Shown here: in pieces, positions 12,601 through 24,540 of the stretch
Position numbering within the stretch: the first letter of the stretch is position 1
How the letters are laid out: each line of letters opens with the position of its first letter
Assembly: GCF_048773025.1 (NCBI RefSeq)
Contig: NC_133540.1
Location: forward strand, 80,727,501-80,791,500
DNA length: 64,000 nucleotides
From: Camelus bactrianus
Lineage: Eukaryota; Chordata; Mammalia; Artiodactyla; Camelidae
Direction: 5' to 3'
Made by a program: the position numbers and the translations under genes
The notes under the pieces: model-generated
The model's input: the letters and a program-made list of their open reading frames with translations, nothing else
Database searches by the model: none
What the model was told of the DNA's origin: nothing

Positions 12601-14330
12601 CAGAACACACATTATTCTGAAGGGCACATAGAACACACCCCAGGAGAGATTACATGTTAGGTCACAAGTCTCAATAAATTCAAGAAGATTGAAATCATAT
12701 CAGGCATCCTCCTCAAGCACAATGGTACAAAACTAAGAATCAGTTACAAGAAAAAAAAATGTGCAAAACCACAAAAACATGGAGATTAGAAAACATGCTA
12801 TCGAATAACCAATGGTTCATCAAAAAAATCAAAGAAGAGAGAAAAAAATGCCCAGAGATAAATGACACCAGGTATACAACATATCAAAATCAGTGGGAGG
12901 CAGCAAAAGTGATTCTGAAAGGAAAGTTCATAGCAATGCAGGTTACCTCTAGGAACAGAAAAAAATGTCAAATAAGCAATCTAACTTTATACCTAAAGTA
13001 ACTAGAGAAATAAAAGCAAATGAAGCCCAAAATTAGTAGAAGGAAAGAAATAATATACAATAGAGCAGAAATAAATAGAGACTTTAAAAAATATAGGAAA
13101 AGATCAATGAAACTGAGTTGGTTTGTGGTAGAAATAAAAATTGTAACATCATTAGGTAGCTTATCCAAGAAAAAAAGGCTTAAATAAAATCAGAAATGAA
13201 AATGGGGATTTAAAAACTGCTATCACAGAAATACAAAGGATCATTAAAAAAAACACTATCAACAATTATATGCTAACAAATCAGACAACCTAGAAGAAAT
13301 GTTCCAAGACTGAAACTTAAAGAAATAGAAAATTTGAATAGACCAATTGAATCAGGAATCAATAACCTTCCAACAAACAAAAGCCTAGGACAAGACAGTT
13401 TCACAGGTTAAGTCCACAAAACATACAAAGAAGATTTAATACCTATCCTTCTCCAATTCTTTCAAACAATTAAAGTGGAGGGAAATATTCCAAACACATT
13501 TTATGAAGACAGCATTACCCTAACAGCAGAACCAGACAATGACACCTTAAAAAAGACAATTACAGATAAGTATCATTGATGAACATAGATCCCAAAATTC
13601 TCAACAAAATATCAGCAAACCAAATCCAATAATACATTTAAAAGATTATACACGAAGATCAAGTGGGATTCATTCCAGGGATGCAAGGATGTTTCAACAT
13701 CTGCAAATCAACTGTGGTTCATTCCATAAAAAAATTGAAGGATAAAAATCACATGATCATCCCAAGCAATGCAGAAAAGCATTCAGCAGAATTCAATATC
13801 CTATCTTGTTGGAAACTCTCAACAAAATGGGTATAGAGAACGTACCCCAATATATTAAAGGCCGTATATGTCAAATGCACAGCTAACATCTCAGTGACAA
13901 AAAACCTGAAAGCTTTTCCTCTAAGATCAGGAACAAGAAAAGTATGCCCATTCTTGCCACAACATAGTATTGGAAATTTCAGCCAGAGCAGTTAGGCAAG
14001 AATAAAAGAAGGCATCCAAATCTGAAAAGAAATAAAACTATTACTATTTGCAGGTGAAATAACATATAGATAGGTAGATAGATAGAATTCTAAAGATGCC
14101 ACAAAAAAGTTTGTAACTAATAAATACAGTAAAGTTGCAGGATACAAACTCAATATACAGAAATCTGTGTCAATTCTATACACTAATAATGGATTATCAG
14201 AAAGGTAAGATGAATAGTAATGAGTTGTGGTAATCACTCTGCAGTGTATACAGATGTTGAACTATAATGCTGCATAACTAAAACATATTAAAGTAAAAAC
14301 TACTTTGAGTCAATTAATTATTTAAAAAAT
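9670..14330 (+). mobile_element. Nested L1M, sense, internally deleted
   Basis: A second plus-strand L1 lies inside the first. It has a 5' untranslated region (9670-10690), ORF1 (about 10700-11560), the inter-ORF region, the endonuclease (about 12000-12700) and reverse transcriptase as far as about 14200. It then jumps to a 3' end-like segment (14220-14330), so the ORF2 C-terminal domain is missing. Imperfect copies of the target occur on both sides: ccagaaatgacagag at 9655-9669 and ccaaaaggcagaaa at 14331-14344. These look like a decayed target-site duplication. The copy is old but younger than its host element. Confidence 0.85.
10864..11085 (+). pseudogene. L1 ORF1p coiled-coil remnant
   Basis: A 73-residue open frame in the true ORF1 frame of the nested L1M. 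It is charged, with a heptad-like run (IKMDRHSELKEIENLRKYK) as in the L1 ORF1p coiled coil, then SKLEEKAWNSARQKRKMKK, which matches the end of that coil. It lacks the RRM and C-terminal domains as a continuous frame. It is a decayed fragment. Confidence 0.75.
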
Positions 14331-14872
14331 CCAAAAGGCAGAAAAAGTATGAAAGACAAAAATAGGGACAAAGACAAAAGGCAACAAATAGAAAACGGTA
14401 ACAAATACAGTAGATTATAATCCAACTATATTATTAATCACCTTAAATGTTAACTCTCTAAATACATCAATTAAAAGATAGAGATTGTGAAAGTGGATCA
14501 AAAAACATGGATCAATTACAAATTGTCTGCAAGAACACTTTAATATAAAGACAAAGATTAAAAATAAAAGGATAAAGATATGACATGGTAACACTAGTTA
14601 AGAGCATGTGTGAGTAGCTATATTAATTTCAGATAGAGCAGACCTCACAGAAAGGAAAATGATTATTAGATATAAAGAGAGATATTACATTAAATGATAA
14701 GGAAATCGGTACATCAAGAAGACAGTTATTCTTCATGTGTATGTGCTAATAACAGAATATAAATATGTTAGGCAAAACTGATAGAAAAGCAAAGAGAAAT
14801 AGATAAACCCACTTTATAGTTGGAACTTTAAGAACTCTCTATCAAAATGGGAAGATCCAACTGACATGTATC
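14331..14872 (+). mobile_element. Old L1M resumes: start of ORF2
   Basis: The host L1M continues here from 9669 with the inter-ORF region and the endonuclease start of ORF2 (recognisable phrases around 14440-14660). It is interrupted again at 14873 by the target-site duplication of a young L1 and continues at 15441. Confidence 0.85.
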
Positions 14873-14884
14873 AATAATGAGATT

Positions 14885-15428
14885 TACAATAGCCAAAACA
14901 TGGAAACAGCCTAAATGTCCATCAAAAGGTGACTGGATAAAGAAGATGTGGTATATTTATACAATGGAATACTACTCAGCCATAAAAACCGACAACATAA
15001 CGCCATCTGCAACAACATGGATGCTCCTGGAGAATGTCATCCTAAGTGAAGTAAGCCAGAAAGAGAAAGAAAAATACCATATAAGATCGCTTATATGTGG
15101 AATCTTAAAGCAAACAAACAAACAAACAAAAAAAAACATAAATACAAAACAGAAACAGACTCATAGACATAGAATACAAACTTGTGGTTGCCAAGGGGGC
15201 GGAGGATGGGAAGGGATAGACGGGATTTCAAAATTGTAGAATAGATAAATAAGATTATACTGTATAGCACAGGGAAATATACACAAAATCTTATGGTAGC
15301 TCACAGAGAAAAAAATGTGACAATGAATATATATATGTTCATGTATAACTGAAAAATTGTGCTGAACACTGGAATTTGACATAACATTGTAAAATGAGTA
15401 TAAATCAATAAAAAATGTTTTAAAAAAT
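14885..15428 (+). mobile_element. Young L1 3' fragment with 12-bp TSD
   Basis: A severely 5'-truncated L1 holds only the last part of ORF2 and the 3' untranslated region, ending in an A-rich tail near 15405-15428. Perfect 12-bp direct repeats AATAATGAGATT flank it at 14873-14884 and 15429-15440. These mark target-primed insertion into the older L1M. The ORF2 frame is open from about 14877 and reads [20 protein letters not shown] and then [10 protein letters not shown] to the usual terminus. The 3' end matches the copies at 5111, 36202 and 41597, so it belongs to the same young family. Confidence 0.95.
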
Positions 15429-15440
15429 AATAATGAGATT

Positions 15441-18400
15441 AATCACCTGGAAGTAATTGGCATCTGTCAACTACTTCATTCCACATCAGCAGAATTCACA
15501 TTTTTCTCAAGCCTACATAAAGCATTCACCTAAGATAGACCACATTCTGGGCCATAAAACACATCTTAACAAATTTTTTTAAAATAGAAATCGTACAGGG
15601 TCCACTCTTAGACCACAGTGGAATTAAACTAGAAATCAGTAACAGAAAGATAGCCAGGGAATCACAAAATGTGTTGAGATTAAACAGTGCACTTCTAAGT
15701 GAAACATAGGTCAAAGGAGATCTCAAGAGAAATTTCAAAATGTTTTGAACTAAATGAAAACACACAACTTAACAAATTTGTGGAATGCAGATAAAACAGT
15801 GCTTAAAGGGAAATTACAGCATTGAATCTAAGCTTCTAAGGAAACTAGAAAAATAAGAAGTTAAATCTAAAGTAAGCAGAAGAAAAGTCGTAACAAACAT
15901 TAGAACATAAATCAATGAAATTAAAAACAGGAAATCCATAAAGAACATCAATGAAATCAAAAGCTTTTTCTTTGGAAAAAACCCAATCAATAAGACTCTA
16001 ACCAGAAAAACTAAGAAAAAAGATAAAAGATATAAATCATCCTCACTATTACTATATAGGGGAGACATCACAATAAATCCCATGCACATTAAAATGATAA
16101 TATATGAATATTATAAATGACTCTATGCTCACAAATTTTTAACCTAGATGAAATGGACCAATTGCTTGAAAGCCACAAGCTGCCAAAACTCACATAAGAA
16201 GAAACAGACAATTTGAATAGACAATACTTTCTAACTCACTGTATGAAGTTAGCACTACCTTAATACCAAAAAATGACAAAGGTATTAGATGAAAACTCCA
16301 GACCATATCTCTCATGAACTTAAATATCCTCAACAAAATATTAACAAATTGAATTCAACAAGGTATAAAAAGAATTTTACACCACAACCAAATGGGATTT
16401 ATCTCAGAAATTCAAGGCTAGTTCAACACTTGAAAATCAATTAATATAAATCATAGTATCAACATGATACAGAAGAGGAGTCTCATGATTATATCAAAAA
16501 TGTAGAAAAATTATTTGGTAAAACCTAACACCCATTTGTGATTAAAAACTCTCAGCAAACTAGGAATAAAGAGGAACAATGTCAAGTTGATAAAGAATAT
16601 CTACAAAAATGTACAGTTAATATTATACTTGAGTTAAAAATGTGAAGCTTTTACAGTAAAATCACAAATAAGCAAGATGTAACTCTCATACTGTTTTACA
16701 ACATTGTACTAGAAGTCGTAGCTAATACGATAAGCCAAAAAAAGAAATAAAGTATACCTATTAATAAGGTAAATTTTTTTGTTTTCAGATCACATGATTG
16801 TCTGCATAGAAAGTCCAAAATAACAGACCAGGGAAAAAAAAAAAAAAAAAAAACCTCTGCTGAAACTGGTAAGTAATTATAGCAAGTTTTCAGGATAGAA
16901 GGCTAGCAAAAGTCAATCACTTTTCTGTGTACCAATGATGAACAAGTGGACTTTGAAATCAAAACCAGTTCCATTTACATTAGCACCCACCAAATTGAAA
17001 TACTTGGGTATAAATCTAACATATATGTATATATTGATCCATATGAGGAAAACTATAAAACTTTGATAAGTGAAATTAAAGAACTAAATAAACGGCAAGA
17101 TACTCCATGTTCATGCAGAGGAAGATCAGTATTGGCAAGATGTCAGCTCTTTCCCATCTTTATCTACAGATTCAGTGCACTCACAATCAAAATCTCAGCA
17201 AGTTATTTGGTGGATATGAACAGATTCTAAAGTTTACAAGGAGAGCAAAAAAACCAATACTGAAGTAGAATAAAGTCACATGACTGACACTGCTGAACAG
17301 CAAGACATACTGTAAGGCTCCAGTAATCAAGACAGTGTGGTACTGGTGGAAATAAAGACAAAAGATCAGTGGAACATAATACAGAGCACAAAAATACACC
17401 CATATAAGTATAATCAACTGATTTCGACAAAGAAGAGGTAGTATAATGGAGAAAAAATACTCTTTTCAACAAATGGTGCTGAAACAATTGGACATCCACA
17501 TGCAAAAATATGAATCTTGGCACAAACCTTATGTTCTTCACAAAATTAACTCAGAATGGATCACAGACCTAAATGAAAAATTCAAAGCTATAAAACTCAT
17601 AGAAGATACCATAGGAGAAAACCTAGATGACTTTGTGACTTTGTCTATAAAACTTTTGTCTATAAAGACAACATCAAGACAATGAGAAAATAAGCCGCAG
17701 TCTAAAAATAGTAAAACACATATATGATAAAAATGTTAATCTGAAATATACAAAGAAATCTTAAAACTTAACAATAAGAAAATGAAAAACTTAAATAAAA
17801 AAATGGGTAAATGATCTGATCAGACGTGTCATCAAAGATCCACAGATGACAAATAAGCCTATGAAAAGTGTTCATTGTGGTATGTCATTAGGGAATTGCA
17901 AGTCAAAACATTACCATCATACACATCTATTTTAAAACCCAAAATCCAAAACACGGAAAACACCAAATGCTGTTAAGTATATGGAGCCACAGGAACTCTC
18001 TGTTGCTGGTGGGAAAGCAAAATAGTACAGCCACCTTGGAAAACAGTTTGGTGGTTTCCTACAAAACTAAATACACTCTCATCATGTGATTTAGCAATAA
18101 TTGTCCTTGGTATTTTCACAAGTAAGTTAAAAGCTTATGTCCACACACAAAGTCTGCACGTGGATGTTTACAGCAGTTTTAATCACCAGTGATAAAACTT
18201 GGAAGCTTAGAAACAAGGCAGTGAATGATATATATATATATACACACTGTGGTACATACAGACAATGGAATATTATTCAGCAGTAAAAAGAAATGATCAA
18301 GCTATGAAAATAAACATGAATAAACTAGCAGTATATATTACTAAGTGATAGAAGCCAATCTGAACAGGCTATATACAGTATGACTTCAACTATATGATAT

Positions 18401-18755
18401 TCTAAAAAAAGGTTTAGTGGTTGTCAGGGACTAGGATGTATGAATAGGTAGACACAAAGTATTTTAAGGCAGTGAAACTCCTCTGTATACTACAATTGTG
18501 GATCCATGTCATTATATACTTGTTAAAACCCACAGAGTACGCAACTCCAAGGGTGAACCTTAATGCAAACTATGGACTTGTGTTACAATGATGTGTCGAT
18601 GTAGGTTCATCAATTGTAACAAAAATTTCACTCTGATGTGGGATATTGACAGTGGGGGAGGTTGTACATGTATGGAGACTGGGTAAATGGGACCTCTCTG
18701 TACATTGCAGTTGAAATGCTGTGTACCTTAAATGATCTAAAAATAAATTAATGAA
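15441..18755 (+). mobile_element. Old L1M, rest of ORF2 and 3' end
   Basis: The old plus-strand L1M continues through endonuclease and reverse-transcriptase sequence (15441-16900), the thumb (16940-17690) and the C-terminal domain (17700-18300) to an old L1 3' untranslated region ending near 18755. The frame is lost many times; the longest true-frame remnants are at 16946-17230 and 17446-17685. A 20-base A run lies at 16834-16853 and a TA/CA run near 18228-18247. Confidence 0.85.
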
Positions 18756-18968
18756 AACAAGGGGGTTTAGGGTAGGGACTGGTTCTAGCTATATGAGGTA
18801 GTGCTTGGGAGTGTCAAAGTGATAATACAGTGGCATATCTTGATTCTGGTGGTAGTGTCATAAAGCTACTCCTGGGATAAAATTTTATAGAATTATATAT
18901 GCACAGAAAAATTAGTGTATATACAACAGTAAATCTGAAGAGTCTCACTGGATTGTATAAAAATACAT
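18756..18968 (+). mobile_element. Possible further L1 3' end fragment
   Basis: This short segment between two L1 elements resembles another old L1 3' untranslated end in the plus orientation (around 18830-18945). The match is partial and the borders are not visible. It could also be extra 3' sequence of the element on its left. Confidence 0.4.
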
Positions 18969-20013
18969 TTATAATATTATATTTACCTATCCAACTTCAC
19001 CAGTATTCTTTATTTTTTCATGTGAATTCAAGTTACTGTCTAGTGTACTTCAATTTCAGTCATTTCACATTGATTAGCAGATATTGAAACTTCTTTGTGT
19101 TCCTAGAATAAATCCCTCTTGATTACAGTATATTATTTTTTAATGTACTGTTGAATTTGGCTTGCTAATATATTATTCAGGCTTTTTTCTTGTAGGTTCA
19201 TCAGAGAGATTGGCCTATAATTTGTGTCTGTATGTGTGTTCCTTGTCTGCTTTTAGTATCAGAGTAATGCTGGCCTCATAAAATAAGTTTGGAGGTGTTT
19301 CCTCTTCTATTTTTTTGAAGTTTGAAAAGGATTGTTATTAATTCCTCTTTGAATATTTGGTAGAATTCACCTATGAAGCCATTTGGTCCTGGACATTTGT
19401 TCTTTGAGAGATTTTTGATTAGCGATTCAATTGCCTTACTAGTAATCAGTCTATTCATGTTTTCTAATTCTTCATGATTCAGTCTTTGTGATTGTATATT
19501 TCTGTAAATGTATCCATTTCTTCTAGGTAATCAAATTTGTTGGCATATAGTTATTCATAGTAGTCTCTATCATCCTTTGTATATTCTTCATTTTGAAGAA
19601 TAATTTTGTTGGGTATAGACTTTTTGTTGACTTATTTTTTCTTTCAGCTTTTTGATTAGATCATACAGCTTTTTTCTGGCATCTTCAATTACTTAAGAGA
19701 AGTCAATTGCTGAACTTATTGAGGACTTCTTGTACATGATGAATAATTTTTTCTTCAGCTGCTACCAAGATTCTCCCTTTGTTTTTGGTCTTTGACAATT
19801 TGACTATAATGTATCTAATGGTAGCTTGCCTTGCATCTAACCTACTTAGAGCTTGTTGAGTCTCCTGGATATGGATATTAAAGTTTTTTTTTCTTTTTAT
19901 CAGATTTGTTGAATATTGGTCCATTAATTGTTCCAGTAGTCTTTGTGACCCTTCTCTCTCTCCTCTCCTTCTTGGACTCCCATTTTGTGTATGTTCTTAT
20001 GCTTGACGATGTC
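18969..20013 (-). mobile_element. Old L1, RT region joined to ORF1, antisense
   Basis: Read on the minus strand, about 19080-19560 is L1 reverse transcriptase; the antisense of the GPNGF region lies at 19370-19400. About 19570-20013 is ORF1. The endonuclease region expected between them is missing, so the copy has a large internal deletion. It is split at 20014 by an MLT1-type LTR and continues at 20461. Confidence 0.8.
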
Positions 20014-20460
20014 TGTGTTAGGCTGAAAATATGGTCTCCCCAAAGAAAGCCATGTCAAATCCTTGAAGCCAGTGAATGTTACCTTATTTGGACAAAAAGG
20101 TCTTTGCAGATGAAATTAAGTTGAAGATTTTAGAGATGACATCATCCTGAACTATCTAAGTGGACCATATATCCAATTACAAGTGTTCTTTAAGAAATAC
20201 AGGAGTAGAACAGATAGAAGAGAAGGAAGCAATACGATGTTAGGCACAGATATCAGAGCAGTGCAGCTTAAGGAATGCCAGTAGATACCAGCAGCTTGAA
20301 GAGACAAACAATGGATTCTGTCTTACACTCTGAAGGGAATATACTCTTGACAATACTGCGATTTGGACTTTGGCCTCTGGATATGTGAGAATACTTTTCT
20401 GTCATATTAAGCCATCAAGTTTGTCATTTTTTTTATGGCAGTTTAAAGAAAGTAATAACA
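20014..20460 (+). mobile_element. MLT1-type solo LTR (ERVL-MaLR fossil)
   Basis: This 447-bp block starts TGTGTTAGG and ends AATAACA. It carries sequence typical of MLT1 LTRs of the MaLR group: the region around 20030-20130 and the end region around 20360-20430. It splits an antisense L1 whose flanks join cleanly, and tgtc is repeated at 20010-20013 and 20461-20464. Only the LTR is present; there is no internal region. The family is ancient in mammals, and this copy is younger than the L1 it entered. Confidence 0.85.
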
Positions 20461-21930
20461 TGTCTCATAGGTCTCTGGGGTATTGTTTATTTTTCTTCAT
20501 TCCTATTTTTCCTACTGTGTAATCTCAATTGCCCATCTTCAGGTTAGCTAATTCTTTCTTTTTCTACCTCAAATTTGCTACTGGGCCCTCTAATAATTTT
20601 TTTTTTTCATTTCAGTATTTTACTTTTTAACTTTGGAAAACTTTTTGATTCATTTTTCATTGTCTATCTTTTTATTGATATTTTCTATTTGGTGAATTCA
20701 TTGCCATATTTTCCTTTAATTCTTTAGATACGGTACTTTTTGTTCTTTGAACGTGTTCATAATGCTTTTTTAAAATCCTGTTTAGTAAGTTCAGCATCTG
20801 GGCCCACTAGAGACCATTTCTATTGAATTTTTTTCTTCTCATGTATGGACCAAACATTTTTGTTTATTTCTATGTCTCATAATTTTTTGTTGAATACTAG
20901 TTATTTTAAATAATGTAATGTGGTGCTCCAAAATCAGATTCCATTCTCCCCAGGGTTTTTTCATGTTGTTGACATTATTGTTAATTTGTATAGTGACTCT
21001 CCTGGAATAATTCTGTATTATTTTGTTATGGGCAAGCACAGAAGTCCATGCTCAGCTAGTTTAGTGGTCAACCAATAGATTTTGTTATATTTCTTGAATC
21101 AGTAAGACTCCCAAATTTTGCTGAGGTTTCCTGCATGTGTGCTGTTGTGTTAGAGATTTGGCATGAACTTTACAACTCCACTTTAGGTTTCACTTTATAT
21201 GCATACAGAGCCCCATGGTCAGTCAGGGACTAGAGGTTAGGACCTTCTAAGGACTTTCCTAGGCATGCACATAGACCTGCTTGTAAGCATAAACCTCTAC
21301 GTTCCCAGGAATATGTCAGTACTTTCAAAGCTTCCCATGGATATCTCATTCTTCAGATTTTCCTTTTAAGATTTTTGGCCAGCCTCTTGTCTGCATCACA
21401 TAATATAGCCACTTTAAAACAACTAGTGTTGATTGTTTTTGACATATACACTAGGGATCAGGATTTCCTCACTGAGTAAGGTCTGAGTCAAGTCAAATAA
21501 AGACAAGTGCTGTGGAAGTAGCTTTTGTAGGGATATTTCAGAAAGACCAAACAGTGATATTTCTCTGAGTATGTTTTGTTTGTTTTTTAAAAGACTACAA
21601 ACCCATCTTCTCCCACTAGTGGCTGTTAGCCTGCTGATTTTCACAACCACCAATGTTTCAAGATTGCTGGTTTTTAAGGCTATCATGATGCTAAGAAGAG
21701 GGCAATTGGAATAGGACAATTTGTTTACCAAAATTCAGCCATTTTTCTTGAAAAGAACACTCCTCAAATTGTTGTAAACTGGTTATTTGCAGAGTTCTGA
21801 AACATTAGATTTTGACAATGTTTGCCAGTTTGCAAACTTTCATGGTGGAGGCGGGGAGTAGATTTAAAGAACCCTGTCTGATTTTCTGGAAGTTCCCCCC
21901 AAAAAGCACCTTTCTGGTTTTTGTAATACT
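20461..21930 (-). mobile_element. Old L1, ORF1 and 5' UTR, antisense
   Basis: This continues the minus-strand L1 after the LTR. It covers the start of ORF1 (20461-20900) and then an old L1M 5' untranslated region (about 20900-21930), which is somewhat richer in GC. The 5' boundary near 21930 is approximate. Having a 5' end with an internal ORF2 deletion suggests that the loss came after insertion or arose during reverse transcription. Confidence 0.75.
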
Positions 21931-24424
21931 TGATCCCAACTTTGTTTCCTAGTCTCTGTTTAGAAGTATATGATTCCCCTTAAGAGAAGGTCTCAATTGT
22001 CTTTTGCTTTCTTCCTGATTTATCTTTCCCCCTGATTTTTCACTTTCTACTTTACAGAAAAAATATACAACCCCTTCAATTGATATTATCTCTTTGTTTT
22101 GGCAATTCTTCTTTTGCTTACAGACAGACACACACACCCCTTTATTTAAACTATTTTCTCTCATTTCAATGCAGTTATGAGGAATTTTAAATTACATTTT
22201 TTTTATCAACTTGAAGTAGACCTTACATTATTTATACTTAATTTACAAGCTCCATATATGCACAGATTGATAATGAACATGCTCCTATAATTTAATAAAT
22301 ATCTAACTGAATGCTATATTAAAAAAAAAACCCTCTTTGTTATTTTTGAGTTTTCTTATTGTTGATGGGCACTTCAATCAAGAAAAATATACTCATGTTT
22401 AGTATTCTCTAGTTTGAACAGTTTAAACACTGGAAAAACAGTTAATAGATGGAGAGAAAGATTCTGGATTTAGGAGTAACTTGCTATGCTACATAAGAAA
22501 AATTCTTGAGTCTATATGACATTAATAGGAATGCCGGTGTAAGCCTCTGGGCATTACTGTGGTGAAATTAATGAGTATTTAAGATATAAGTTATATTCCT
22601 GTATTTGTTAAAGTACATGTAAACTAAAAGATATGCACACTCATTTGTAAAAATAATAGTATTAATCTGGTTAAAAATACCAGCTAGCCAAATAGTTTCT
22701 AGCTATGAAGGTTGAGATATTTTGAGCAGGGAGAACAATGTATCTGAAAAAAATCTACCATCTCTGATGTAAGATTTCTACCTGAGTAAAAATATAAATA
22801 TTCTTAATGAACTTCAAATGCCTTTCAGTTGTAATTACATAACATAACCACTGTTTTTGTGCCTCTTTATCTACTTCTGAGGCCTATATTGCATTCATGA
22901 GAAAAACTGGGAGATAAAATGGTTATTGAGATTAGAGCTAACTCTGTCATTTTGATCTTTTTCCATAAAATGCAGACAAAAGCTTTTATTTATTTATTGT
23001 TTTGGTTTCCAGTGGTGCTCAGGCAGTTTGGAGTTGTGAAGCTCTGAATTATGCAAGGATAAGTGGCTCATACTTTACCCATAACCAGAGTGTGTGCTTT
23101 AATCATGAGTGTGAAGCAATCTTCATTTTTAGGAGTCACTTCTCTTGAAGGGACAAGTAATCAGCAGCATTACTGTAAGCTCCTAGTAAAGTATGGTTCC
23201 ACGTGTTACCATAATGTTTCTCTTCATAAACCTTTCTCAAAGAAGTTATCAAGCTGAATTTGCTAAGCTTTCTATTCCATTTTTTTCTAGAGTTAAGTAT
23301 ATCTATTTGAATTCTGATACCCTATGGAAAGCAGCCCACAGGTGAACAAAATTTTGCCTTGCTGTATTACTGAGAAAATTCTCACCATCTTTTGGAAATC
23401 CTGCTAGTGAACCACCAGTAGTTATTAATTTAACCAAGCAGAGAAGTCCAGGCTTACTAAACCATCGTATTCAACTAATTACCCGGTAGCCTGCAGGAGT
23501 GCCCAATTAAGCCCATGTCAGATATCTCTAAGAATATTGAATTTGTTACAGATATTCATTTATTCAAAACAACAACTATCTCCTCATTTAGAAGAATAGT
23601 GAAATAATTTTAAGGAGAAAACATCCCCTAAGGTTATAAAAAAGACCTGGAACTTAGCCTAGGTGTATTCTGAGGATAAAGATGAAGACAGGGCACCTTA
23701 GATTGTAAAGGGGATTCCCGATTGGCATATAGAGTAACATAGCATCCTGGCAAACAAATTTGCTAAACATAACCATTAAGCAATTCAATAAACATTTTCA
23801 CTTTCTCTCAAGCACATATGACAGTAGAAACTGTGAAATAAATTGACCCCAATATGCAGTTGAGTGTGAAGCCCGTGGGACAAGTCCAGCCATGGAGGTG
23901 GAGACATTTATGCCTGGCAACAGCTGGCCTAGAATATACTTTTCAAAGAAAGGATTCAGTATAAATTTGAAAAAAAAAAAAAAAAGGGATAGAGGGGAAA
24001 AGAGGTTCGAGAAAGAAAAAAGCATGTCTAACAGTCTCATATTCAATTGTTTTTCTTTCTACAAGGCTTCATTTTTAAAGATTTTTAACAAGAAAAATAA
24101 AAATAGAATATAATACAAATGGTACTCTGTGAATGTCAGTCTAAAGGCTTTTTTGATTGCAGCTTCTCATGAGATGCTTAACTTGTAAGACAAGGAAGCT
24201 TCTTTTGTTGATTTACTTTGAAATAAGATAAAGGAGAATAAATAGTATGTTAAAAAAATAATTTTCTCTCTTTTCTCCATATCATTTACTAATTACTTTA
24301 TTATTCCTTCAAAAAATATTGTATATGCTCCTAAATTAAAGCCTTCAGAACATTTTTAGTCTATGTCTAGATTTAAAAAATCTTCACCTCTCATTTGTTC
24401 ACTTGCTCATTTTATGCCTCCTCC
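21931..24424. other. Unassigned, apparently single-copy DNA
   Basis: I see no gene, RNA or clear repeat here. Short open frames (for example 23063-23257) show no domain. The part around 22990-23260 has a mixed, non-repetitive composition and could be conserved non-coding DNA, but the window alone cannot show this. A 16-base A run lies near 23970-23985. Confidence 0.5.
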
Positions 24425-24540
24425 TTCTATGGAATTCAAGCTCCGTGAGTGCCAAGACCTGTCTGTTTTATGTATTCCTCTATCTCCAATCTCCATACTA
24501 ATATTGAGCTCAGCAATTTTAATAGGTACATTTTTATGAC
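24425..24540 (+). repeat. Probable L2 3' end fragment
   Basis: The segment resembles the 3' end of LINE-2, with the pattern 'aagctccgtgagtgccaaga' followed by a 'cctgtctgtttta'-like run. It is worn and short, and the assignment is from recall of the family pattern. Confidence 0.45.
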
